From contig NZ_PVNG01000031.1 in the NCBI RefSeq assembly GCF_003001935.1, positions 62,001 through 126,000 on the forward strand: a DNA stretch of 64,000 bases, in the 5' to 3' direction. A model generated the notes under the pieces. It was given only the letters and a program-made list of their open reading frames with translations, was not told the DNA's origin and ran no database searches. Positions 26,647-33,881 of this stretch are shown here, in pieces. A program made the translations under genes and the position numbers. The DNA is from Nonomuraea fuscirosea (lineage in GTDB: Bacteria > Actinomycetota > Actinomycetes > Streptosporangiales > Streptosporangiaceae). Numbering within the stretch: the stretch's first letter is position 1; every line of letters starts with the position of its first letter.

Positions 26647-26952
26647 TCACCTGAGCGCGCGTGACCGCTCGGCTCGGTCGAGAGCGGCACGCGCCTTCAC
26701 CGCGCCTTCGTCGGTCAGCAGGTAGTAGTGGCGAGCCCGGCGTCCCTCAGCCAAGTGATCGGCCGGAGCTTCCTCGTGACGCTCCAGCCAGCCGAACTCG
26801 CGCTCCAACCGGGCCAAGATCGGGTAAACCGTACCGGGATGCTGGCAGGTCTTCTCACACAACTCCAGGCCGTAACGACGCTGGGCTGGATCGGACAGCA
26901 GTACTTGCAGCACCAGCATCGTCTGCAAGGTCATCCGGGGACCATCTGCCAT
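26647..26952 (-). CDS. PadR-family transcriptional regulator
   Basis: A 101-aa protein with the PadR winged helix: MLVLQVLLSDPAQRRYGLEL, then QHPGTVYPILARLEREFGWL and GRRARHYYLLTDEGAVKAR. The C-terminal dimer helix is short. PadR proteins bind palindromes to repress themselves and neighbouring genes. A dyad lies immediately upstream of the start codon. The regulated gene is unknown; it converges on the membrane-protein gene. Confidence 0.9.
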   Translation of the reverse strand: MADGPRMTLQTMLVLQVLLSDPAQRRYGLELCEKTCQHPGTVYPILARLEREFGWLERHEEAPADHLAEGRRARHYYLLTDEGAVKARAALDRAERSRALR

Positions 26953-26970
26953 ATATCGAACTCTAGATAT
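26953..26970. promoter_or_regulatory. Candidate PadR operator
   Basis: ATATC and GATAT arms separated by 8 bases sit directly before the PadR start codon in an AT-rich patch. PadR sites are typically short arms around an 8-10 base spacer, so autoregulation is plausible. Confidence 0.5.
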
Positions 26971-27231
26971 CCAGCACGCAGCGTGACATCAGTCTGTCGG
27001 CCATAACAGCCTGACCCAGCTCCCCGGGCACCGTCCGCAGGTCACCGGCTGGACATCTGATCAACCAGCTCACCGGCAAGACGATGGGCACCCTGCGGCC
27101 CGTTCCCGGTCACCAGGTCGATCGGCGATACCTGACGTACCACCGCAGCCTGTACTGAACCCACAGAGCGGCCCGCGTACCGGGGCGCAAACTGGCATGG
27201 CAGTCAGCCGGAGCGCGGGCCTCGGTGCTCG

Positions 27232-28425
27232 TCAGGTCCGCACCCGCCACTTCCGGGCGCTGGGGCGATCAAGCCACAGATGGGTACCGGACGGATCGAC
27301 CGTCAGCCCGAACCGGTCGTAACCGGGACTGCCGAGCGAGACCCACTGCCGATAGGCGGACGACAACTCATCCCAGAGCCGCCGCTCACCGTACTGCGTC
27401 ACCTCCCCCTCAGCCGCCTCAGGCCTCCGGTCGCAGGCCGCCCAAGCGCCTTCGCCGGTGTGGTCGTCCAGCTCGTACAGGAGCAGGGAGTCCGCCCCGT
27501 CCTCGCTGACGTCGTGCCAGCCGACACGAGGGACCAGGGCATGGCACAGCAGTTGCGCCCCCAGGTCCATGTTCCAGAAAGTACGAGGGTGGAGCTTCGT
27601 CGTGGAACGGTGTGCGGCCTCGTGGTGATGGCTGGTCCATCTGGTGTTGTAGCGCTGGTCGCGCAGCATCATGTAGCTGGCCGTGCCGTGGAAGCAGCCG
27701 ACCGCCGTGGTCTCGTTCAGCACCTTCAGGCGTAGTCGGTGGCCGACCAGGCCGCCGGCGTGCCAGGGCAGCACGATGACGCCGCCCGGCCTGGTCTGCT
27801 CGATCCAGGCCATCGGGATGTCGGACACTCCCACGGTCACGTGCACCCGATCGAACGAGGCCCGCTCGGACCGGCCTTCGGTTCCGTCGCCGACCACCAG
27901 CTGCGGGGCGAATCCGGCCTCGCCGAGATTGGCCGCGGCCCGAGCCGCCACCTCAGGATCCACCTCGATGGAGACGACACCGTTCGCTCCGGCAGCCCAC
28001 GACAGCAGACCTGCCGTCCAGCCGGAGCCCGTACCGATCTCCAGGATGCGATCCCCCTTCTGCGGAGCCAGCAGTTCCAGGAAGGGGAACACGATGCCGG
28101 GAGCCGAGACCGACGACGAGAAGAGGCCCTTGCCGCTGAGCGGGTCGCCGGCCCCGTCGTCGGTCTGCAGGATGATGGAGGTGTCGGCGTACACGGCCGT
28201 CCACCAGCCCATCGGGTCCTCGTCGACGGCGAACCTGCCCCGCGGCGCGCCGGCATGGTTCGAGTTGAACCACGCCGCGGCGGGAGCGAACAGGTGCCTG
28301 GGCACCGCTCGAAGCGCGTCCTCCCAGCTCTCGTCCGTCAGCGAGCCTCGGGTGCGCAGGTGGGCGGCCAGTCTCGCGATCAGGTCGTCGAACGTGAGGC
28401 CGTCCGGGGGCGTCACCGTGCCCAT
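27232..28425 (-). CDS. PCMT-type methyltransferase of the ATP-grasp RiPP cluster
   Basis: About 397 aa. The N-terminal half is a protein-isoaspartate methyltransferase-like domain: VPRHLFAPAA, the SAM motif ILEIGTGSGWTAGLLSWAAG, then VVSIEVDPEVAARAAANL and VGDGTEG. The C-terminal half of about 190 residues is an extension absent from housekeeping PCMTs (usually about 210 aa) but usual in methyltransferases paired with ATP-grasp peptide maturases. In studied imiditide-type clusters such enzymes methylate an Asp of the peptide, which then closes to an aspartimide. The start overlaps the end of the maturase gene (ATG at 28425, or GTG at 28416 in a GTGA overlap). Confidence 0.85.
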   Translation of the reverse strand: MGTVTPPDGLTFDDLIARLAAHLRTRGSLTDESWEDALRAVPRHLFAPAAAWFNSNHAGAPRGRFAVDEDPMGWWTAVYADTSIILQTDDGAGDPLSGKGLFSSSVSAPGIVFPFLELLAPQKGDRILEIGTGSGWTAGLLSWAAGANGVVSIEVDPEVAARAAANLGEAGFAPQLVVGDGTEGRSERASFDRVHVTVGVSDIPMAWIEQTRPGGVIVLPWHAGGLVGHRLRLKVLNETTAVGCFHGTASYMMLRDQRYNTRWTSHHHEAAHRSTTKLHPRTFWNMDLGAQLLCHALVPRVGWHDVSEDGADSLLLYELDDHTGEGAWAACDRRPEAAEGEVTQYGERRLWDELSSAYRQWVSLGSPGYDRFGLTVDPSGTHLWLDRPSARKWRVRT

Positions 28426-29402
28426 GCCGGGCCCCGTTGCAGGATGTCCGCCAGCGCCTCCGGCACGGGCAGGCCCGCCCGCTGGTTGAGCCAGCCCCAC
28501 TCCCCGCTCTGGTTGGTCTCCAGGAAGTGGTAGCGGCCCTGCGGGTCGCAGATCAGGTCGGCGGCGCCGTACACCAGGTTCAGCTGGTCGTGCAGCTCCA
28601 CCAGCCGATCACTGATCTCGGTGGGAAGGTCGACGCGCTCGTACGTGAGGGAGTCGTAGTCGCTGCGCCAGTCGATCGTGCCCTGCTCGCTGGCACTGTC
28701 GATGCGCACCGCGAGCACCTGGGCGCCGATCACGAGCGCCCGCACCTCGTACGCCTTGTCGACCCACTCCTGGAACAGTTGCGCGGTACGAGCCATGGCC
28801 GGATCGAGCAGCGCATCAGGGTCATCGAGGGGCTTGGTGTAGATGACCCGCACCTGGCCCTCGTCCGCGTGCCAGATGCCACCGACCGCCTTGTAGACGA
28901 ACGGCTCGCCGAGCTCCTTCGCCCACGCGTGCGCTTCCTGAGGATCGTTCGTGATGATCGTCTTCGGTACGTTCAGCCCGACGCGAGCCGCCGTGACCAG
29001 CTGGATCGGCTTGTACTCGGCCCGCATCGCGGCCATCGGATCGTTGACCCACAGGCAGCCGCTCTGCCGCAGCGCGGCCAGCACCCCGCCGAACCCGTAA
29101 CGCGCCTCCGCGTAGGCGAAGGCGCGTTCCGGGGACGACATCCGCTCGTCCATCCGGAACTGGGTCGGACGCCTGCTGTAGATCGCGCCCACGCAGGCCA
29201 GGTCGAGCTCGCCGCGTACCGTACCGACGATGCCTGACCAACCGCGGCGGCCCGTCTCGATGTGAGCCGCCATCGAGACGTGTGCCGGGAAGTCGGCGGT
29301 GTCCAGAGTGACGACGGGAACCCCGCGGCCGGTCAGCTCGGCCGCGACGCGTTCGGCCGCGGTGTCGGCGTCGTCAGTGATGATCAGGACGGTGTGCGTC
29401 AC
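28413..29402 (-). CDS. tgmB: ATP-grasp ribosomal peptide maturase
   Basis: A 329-aa ATP-grasp ligase starting (GTG) THTVLIITDDADTAAERVAA. The tail FLETNQSGEWGWLNQRAGLP carries the E-T-N Mg/ATP-binding motif, and YSRRPTQFRMDERM and KPIQLVTAARVGLNVPKTII match the TgmB/SAV_5884-type maturases. It joins Asp/Glu side chains of a precursor to Ser/Thr/Lys side chains, making ester or amide rings (graspetide). It starts one base after the stop of the precursor gene and overlaps the methyltransferase gene, so the three genes form one operon. The start is fixed by that coupling and by the family N-terminus. Confidence 0.92.
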   Translation of the reverse strand: MTHTVLIITDDADTAAERVAAELTGRGVPVVTLDTADFPAHVSMAAHIETGRRGWSGIVGTVRGELDLACVGAIYSRRPTQFRMDERMSSPERAFAYAEARYGFGGVLAALRQSGCLWVNDPMAAMRAEYKPIQLVTAARVGLNVPKTIITNDPQEAHAWAKELGEPFVYKAVGGIWHADEGQVRVIYTKPLDDPDALLDPAMARTAQLFQEWVDKAYEVRALVIGAQVLAVRIDSASEQGTIDWRSDYDSLTYERVDLPTEISDRLVELHDQLNLVYGAADLICDPQGRYHFLETNQSGEWGWLNQRAGLPVPEALADILQRGPAWAR

Positions 29403-29403
29403 G

Positions 29404-29700
29404 TCAGTCCTTGACCTTCTCCTCGTTGGGGCCGTTCCCGTCACTGGTCGTCTCGCTGGACTCGTTGCTGCCGTTGCCTCCGTGGTTCCCGGAGGCGACC
29501 GGTGTCGGCGCGACGAGGTGACGCAGGCCCCACGGCCGCGCTTCACCGGCCGGGGTGCCGACGGCCGACAGGATGTGCTTGGTCGGCGACATGGGGAAGA
29601 AGTCGCCGGCCCGGAAGGGGGTTCCGCGCGATTCTCCGTCCGGGGAGTGGGTGATGAGGTCGAGGGCCGACTGGTCGTCTCGCCTGGTGCTCGTAAGCAT
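29404..29700 (-). CDS. tgmA: ATP-grasp-modified RiPP precursor
   Basis: A 98-aa peptide with AAGGAGGA nine bases before the ATG. The leader has FPMSPTKHILSAVGTPAGEA followed by RPWGLRHL, the conserved recognition motif of graspetide precursors. The C-terminal 30 residues (GNHGGNGSNESSETTSDGNG, then PNEEKVKD) are the likely core: they contain Ser/Thr/Lys acceptors, several Glu, and one Asp-Gly pair that could become an aspartimide through the neighbouring PCMT enzyme. Ring pattern and final product cannot be read from sequence. It is directly followed by its maturase. Confidence 0.88.
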   Translation of the reverse strand: MLTSTRRDDQSALDLITHSPDGESRGTPFRAGDFFPMSPTKHILSAVGTPAGEARPWGLRHLVAPTPVASGNHGGNGSNESSETTSDGNGPNEEKVKD

Positions 29701-29825
29701 CGAACTGATCCTCCTTGTGCGGGTATGCAGGTATTTCCGGACAGTGCTTCTCTCCTGGCGCCAGGGGGCCGTGGCGTCAGGAGTAGGGGAGGTTTTCGGT
29801 GACCGCCTGGAGCGGTGGCGGCGGC

Positions 29826-30113
29826 TTATCTCACTTGCCCGCTGATGAGCCGGCACCACAGCGTTTCCGCCTCGCCGACCTTCACCCGCGGGCTCTCCTC
29901 GATGACCCACGGCTCGACGGACCGGTCGTACCGCCGGATGAACCCCGTCCCTCCGGCCCGGCAGTCCTCAAAGACCAGCGGCAAGCACTCGCAGGTGCAT
30001 CTCCGGACATGAACTGGATCCGGACGACGCTCGACCGGCCTCCACTGGAGCCGCACAGCGTCCGGACCGGGCGGAGCGGGGTGCGTGCGGTGGACATCGT
30101 CATCATCGGCCAC
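29826..30113 (-). CDS. Small conserved-looking Cys/Arg protein upstream of the RiPP operon
   Basis: A 95-aa frame whose main part, VRLQWRPVERRPDPVHVRRC, CECLPLVFEDCRAGGTGFIR and RYDRSVEPWVIEESPRVKVG, resembles small actinobacterial proteins that I recall near RiPP or regulator genes but cannot name. Three cysteines are clustered. It reads in the same direction as the precursor and ends 125 bases before it, so it may belong to the same regulon. The ATG at 30113 is provisional; an overlapping minus-strand frame (SDLRGAPWGSLVRKDGEFLW) upstream is also open and could be part of the locus. Confidence 0.5.
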   Translation of the reverse strand: MADDDDVHRTHPAPPGPDAVRLQWRPVERRPDPVHVRRCTCECLPLVFEDCRAGGTGFIRRYDRSVEPWVIEESPRVKVGEAETLWCRLISGQVR

Positions 30114-30330
30114 AGGAACTCACCGTCCTTCCTGACGAGCGATCCCCACGGCGCCCCGCGAAGATCGCTATCGATGAACAGGCGTTGGTGAGCGAGGAGC
30201 CATCTCAGTCGCTTCGCGCGCCTCCATAGGCGGCGACCTGGAGCGCACCACACAAGCCGCAGCCGGAGGAGCTGGGGACTGGCGCTCACCAACGCCACAC
30301 CGCTCAACCTAGCTTAACCTGTCCCATACT

Positions 30331-30340
30331 GTCTATAGAC
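30331..30340. promoter_or_regulatory. Palindrome upstream of the GntR gene
   Basis: GTCTATAGAC is a perfect 10-base palindrome in an AT-rich stretch 56 bases before the GTG of the GntR-type gene and between it and the divergent RiPP-side genes. Candidate regulator site or part of a promoter. Confidence 0.4.
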
Positions 30341-30395
30341 TTCTTAGCCATGCCTGTTCTATGTCGGAAAGTCCACTAACACGTATGGTCGTCCT

Positions 30396-30623
30396 GTGAT
30401 CGAGTGGGACCCCAGGCTCTACAAGTGGGAGCAGATAGCGAACGTCGTCGCAGAACGCATCGACGACGGCACCTATCCGCCGCTCACCTTGATCTCGGAG
30501 GTGAAGCTTCAGGAGGAGTTCGACGTCGCCCGCGTCACCGTACGCAAGGCGATGGAGGACCTCAGGGGCCGGGAACTGATCACCACCAAGCCCGGCAAGG
30601 GCTCCATAGTCGTGCCGAAGTAG
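30396..30623 (+). CDS. Short GntR-type winged-helix regulator
   Basis: A 75-aa protein consisting only of the GntR DNA-binding domain: YKWEQIANVVAERIDDGTYP, then EVKLQEEFDVARVTVRKAME and LRGRELITTKPGKGSIVVPK. No effector-binding domain follows, which is normal for some actinomycete KorSA-like or RiPP-linked GntR proteins. It is divergent from the small protein and the graspetide operon and may control them. A GTG start is used. Confidence 0.85.
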   Translation: MIEWDPRLYKWEQIANVVAERIDDGTYPPLTLISEVKLQEEFDVARVTVRKAMEDLRGRELITTKPGKGSIVVPK

Positions 30624-30889
30624 GATTCCGGCCGCTGCTCAGAGGCGGCTTTGGTAGATCTTTTCCCATTGTTCGCGCTGACCGAGTTAGCGGCAGCGCT
30701 TCTCTGGCTTGGGGTTCACTCCCGGCAGAGCTGTCGATCACGCCTGCTTGAGCACTTGGCCTGCGAGGACGTCAGGTACGCTCGCTCCACCCACAGGCTT
30801 CCGGTTTAGACCTATCAGTCCTTCATCGTCACTTTTGTCATGGTCTGCATGGTTGAATCCGGCCTCGTCCAGGGAGGTCCCCCGCTTCC

Positions 30890-32452
30890 ATGACGCCAGA
30901 GATCCAGAAGTTCATCGACTCGGCCTTTTTCTTGACCTCGTGGCATCAGACTGCCGAGGCAGAACCTGGCGCCCTTACGCCCCTGACGCACTCCAGTCCG
31001 TACGTTGCCAAGGATCAGCAGGGCCACCGGCCTCCCGGCGATCAGGACGATGCGGAGATCGGCGATTCGCAGGACCATGAGGACCATGCGGGCCCACCGG
31101 CGGGCGGACCTCACGATGGGCCGCATACCAATGCGAACGACTCCCAGGATGCTCAAGGCGGCTACCAGAGCCCGCATGGGAGGGGCTCGGGGTCTCAAGA
31201 GCTGGGCCAAGGCTCTCCGGAGGAGCCGTACACCTCGCAGACCCCGGATCGAGGCGGCGACAGCCAGAGCGGTGGGAACCCGAACGGGTCTCATCAGGGT
31301 GGCTCGCATCACCACCAAGGAGGTGCCCACCCGTCGGCCGTGGCGACCCGGCCCGTGCCAGGGTCGACTCATGGCTCGGACGACACGCCGCCGTCCGAAA
31401 GCACGCCACCGTCCGAGACGCCAGAGGCCACTCCCACCTCAACGTCGGACGGACCTGACGGCACGACTACGCCGCAACCTACTTCGGGCTCACCGACCCC
31501 CACTGCGACGTCGTCATCCACCCCGACCCCCACGACGTCGGACTCGTCCTCCCCCACCCCCACGACGTCCGAGTCCCCCTCAGCCACTCCCACCCCCACG
31601 GCATCCGAGTCAGCCTCACCCACTCCTACGGCATCCGACTCGTCATCGCCGACAGAGACCGCTACGGCCTCCGAAGCCCCCTCCCCAGTGGACACCGCCA
31701 CGGCATCGGAGTCACCGGCCGCTTCGACCGGCGACGAAGCCGAGCCGTCTGCCACCTCCACTTCAGCAGTGGCAGAGGACACCTCTCCTTCGCCCGCGCC
31801 GGAGGCCGCAGTCGACGAGAGCACGGCGGCCACGCCGGAGGTCGAAGCCGACGAGGGTGCCGCCGCCTCGCCGCCGGCGTCCAGCACCACCACTTCCAGC
31901 GCCGTCCCCGCGCACGTCAACACCGCGGCGTCCAGTCAGCAGTGGGGATTGTCCACCACGACGACGGTCACCTCGGCTGTGCTGCTCCTGCTCGCCCTGC
32001 TGGCCGGGCTCGCGGTGCTCGTCGCCAGGTCCCGGCGGACGCGCCTGGCCACCCCGGAATACGTCGAACCCGTGCCTCCGGCTCCGGCTCCCCTCCCCGC
32101 CAGAGCTCCCGGGGAGGAGAACCCGTGGACGCGGCAACTTCTCGAAGCCCTCGACAACGTCATCGCCCTCGACAAACAGGACAGCGCGCCATCCGGTGCG
32201 GAAGATCCTCGTCCTGGAACCGATTCGCCTGCGCACGACTCCGGCGCCGACCCTGAGGCGACCGCCGCCTGGAGCCCGCCGTTCAAGTCGTCCGCCTCGC
32301 CCGGGTCGCTGGAAGCCCTCTTCGAGCCTGCGGACGCGTCTCCACCTGATGGCCTCGCCGAGGACGACTCCGAAGGCGAGCAGGTCAACGAACAGCCGGC
32401 CGGCGATGACGACGACACCAGGCCCGGGAGCACTGGCGACTCCACTCCGTAG
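30890..32452 (+). CDS. Ser/Thr/Pro-rich surface-like protein with one membrane helix
   Basis: A 520-aa low-complexity protein. Residues 45-170 are rich in Gly, Gln, His and Asp (NGSHQGGSHHHQGGA). Residues 170-345 are a Ser/Thr/Pro stretch with repeated TPTTSDSSS/TPTASES units, suitable for O-glycosylation. One membrane helix follows (SAVLLLLALLAGLAVLVA, about 367-385), then RSRR and an acidic tail. There is no N-terminal signal peptide, so the positive-inside rule predicts an N-out/C-in reverse anchor. The N-terminal third is of doubtful coding quality, and the start could be further in. Function unknown. Confidence 0.55.
   Translation: MTPEIQKFIDSAFFLTSWHQTAEAEPGALTPLTHSSPYVAKDQQGHRPPGDQDDAEIGDSQDHEDHAGPPAGGPHDGPHTNANDSQDAQGGYQSPHGRGSGSQELGQGSPEEPYTSQTPDRGGDSQSGGNPNGSHQGGSHHHQGGAHPSAVATRPVPGSTHGSDDTPPSESTPPSETPEATPTSTSDGPDGTTTPQPTSGSPTPTATSSSTPTPTTSDSSSPTPTTSESPSATPTPTASESASPTPTASDSSSPTETATASEAPSPVDTATASESPAASTGDEAEPSATSTSAVAEDTSPSPAPEAAVDESTAATPEVEADEGAAASPPASSTTTSSAVPAHVNTAASSQQWGLSTTTTVTSAVLLLLALLAGLAVLVARSRRTRLATPEYVEPVPPAPAPLPARAPGEENPWTRQLLEALDNVIALDKQDSAPSGAEDPRPGTDSPAHDSGADPEATAAWSPPFKSSASPGSLEALFEPADASPPDGLAEDDSEGEQVNEQPAGDDDDTRPGSTGDSTP
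31480..31740 (+). repeat. Degenerate Ser/Thr/Pro codon repeat
   Basis: Repeated ACCCCCAC(G/T)-type and GCATCCGA-type units encode alternating TPTP and SES/SDS blocks in the surface-like protein. Units are similar but not identical. Such tracts readily expand or contract. Confidence 0.75.
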
Positions 32453-32582
32453 TCCTGCGGCCGAGGTAACCAACCGAGGACGCCGGGGTGAACGTCCTGC
32501 TCTGGCGCCCCGCTCACGTCGAGCTGGGGTGCACGACTCATCTGGCCGACCTCTGGACACCTCAGCCCGGACGGAGGCCGGG

Positions 32583-33227
32583 TCAGTGGAGGGAGCCGCC
32601 GGTTTCCTTCAGGTCTGAGGTCGTGGTGGCCGCCGCGGACACGATCGCGGTCAGGGCCTGCGCTATCGACCCGACGGGCATCGACGGCTTGTCGCCGTCC
32701 GGGACCTGTTCGGGCAGGTACGGGACGTGGACGAAGCCTCCGCGTACCCCTGGCCGGCCGGACGCGATGAGGTGCATCAGGCCGTAGAAGACGTGGTTGC
32801 AGACGAACGTGCCCGCCGTGTGCGAGACGGACGCCGGCAGGCCGGCCTCGCGGACGGCCGCCACGCAGGCCTTCACCGGGAGGGTGGAGAAGTACGCCGC
32901 CGGGCCGTCCGCGACGACGGGCTCGTCCACGGGCTGGGTGCCCTTGTTGTCGGGGATGCGGGCGTCGTCGAGGTTGATGGCGATGCGTTCGACCGAGATG
33001 CCCGGCCTTCCACCCGCCTGGCCGACGCAGATGACGACGTCGGCGCCGGACTCCTCTACGGCCGCGCGCAGCCGGGCGATGGCGTCGTGGAAGACCACCG
33101 GCAGCATCGCCGTCGTGAGCGATGACCCGTCCGGCGGGGTGGTCGCGACGCGCTGCACCGCCTGCCACGACGGGTTGACGCCGGCGCCGTCGAAGGGCTC
33201 GAATCCGGTGAGCAGGACGTGGGTCAT
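32583..33227 (-). CDS. pcp: Pyroglutamyl-peptidase I
   Basis: A 214-aa cysteine peptidase beginning MTHVLLTGFEPFDGAGVNPS. The catalytic Glu lies in ISVERIAINLDDARIPDN, Cys in TAGTFVCNHVFYG and His in GGFVHVPYLPEQ, so the triad is complete. It removes N-terminal pyroglutamate from peptides in the cytosol. The ATG at 33227 fits the family; an upstream GTG adds nine unrelated residues. It lies 29 bases after the RraA-like gene on the same strand and is probably co-transcribed with it. Confidence 0.95.
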   Translation of the reverse strand: MTHVLLTGFEPFDGAGVNPSWQAVQRVATTPPDGSSLTTAMLPVVFHDAIARLRAAVEESGADVVICVGQAGGRPGISVERIAINLDDARIPDNKGTQPVDEPVVADGPAAYFSTLPVKACVAAVREAGLPASVSHTAGTFVCNHVFYGLMHLIASGRPGVRGGFVHVPYLPEQVPDGDKPSMPVGSIAQALTAIVSAAATTTSDLKETGGSLH

Positions 33228-33256
33228 GGGTTTCCTCTCGTACGCCTGTGTCATGG

Positions 33257-33727
33257 TCAGGCGCGGGTCACGAGGATGCCGTCGTCGTCGCTGAACAGTT
33301 CGGCTCCGGAGCGGAAGGTGGCGCCGCCGAAAGTGACCGGGACGTCGCGTTCGCCGGCTCCCGTTTTGGCGCTCTTGCGGGGGTTGGAGCCCAGTGCCTT
33401 GATGCCCAGGTCCAGTTCACGCAGGGCGGCGACGTCTCGTACCGCACCGTTGATGATCACACCCGCCCAGCCGTTGGTGACGGCGAGGCCCGCGATGACG
33501 TCGCCCATGAGGGCGGTGTGCAGGGAGCCGCCGCCGTCGACCACCAGGACGCGTCCCTCGCCGGGCTGCTCCAGAGCCGACCTGAGCAGGACGTTGTCCT
33601 CATGGCAGCGGACGGTGGCGACCGTGCCGGAGAAGGCGCGGCGGCCGCCGTACTGGGAGAGCTGGAGGTCGCAGGAGTCGAACTGCTCGCCCCGCTCGTC
33701 GTAGAGGTCTGCGGTCACAATGGTCAC
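33257..33727 (-). CDS. RraA-like protein (aldolase / RNase E regulator fold)
   Basis: A 156-aa protein. ATVRCHEDNVLLRSALEQPG, VLVVDGGGSLHTALMGDVIA and GVIINGAVRDVAALRELDLG with IKALGSNPRKSAK are the hallmark segments of the RraA family. Arg and Asp in NGAVRD bind metal and substrate in 4-hydroxy-4-methyl-2-oxoglutarate aldolases. Whether it acts as an aldolase or as a regulator of RNA decay cannot be settled from sequence; in actinobacteria aldolase-like activity seems more likely. GTG start at 33727 with GAAAGG upstream. Confidence 0.9.
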   Translation of the reverse strand: MTIVTADLYDERGEQFDSCDLQLSQYGGRRAFSGTVATVRCHEDNVLLRSALEQPGEGRVLVVDGGGSLHTALMGDVIAGLAVTNGWAGVIINGAVRDVAALRELDLGIKALGSNPRKSAKTGAGERDVPVTFGGATFRSGAELFSDDDGILVTRA

Positions 33728-33881
33728 GGCGCGGCCTTTCAGCACGGGTTGAAGCAGTCTGGTGAGTGACCGTATCGGCTCAGCGATCCGAGGCCGGGAC
33801 CGGGCAGGCCGTCGTACGCGATGCGGCAGGTGGCGCGGTGCGGTCTGAGCGCTCCGGCCACCCACCGCAGGAGCTCGTCAG

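Noticed and set aside
27057..27158. Plus-strand frame reading QLTGKTMGTLRPVPGHQVDR and a Tyr-rich end before a stop
   Set aside because: GC-rich codon use makes it look like a gene remnant, but it is only 33 codons, has no start and matches nothing I recognise.
30624..30889. Plus-strand frame with LFALTELAAALLWLGVHSRQ
   Set aside because: Short, no start codon in a sensible place, and no family signal; treated as intergenic.
31005..32618. Arg/Pro-rich plus-strand frame over the Ser/Thr/Pro gene
   Set aside because: Produced by reading the repetitive tract out of frame; no natural domain.
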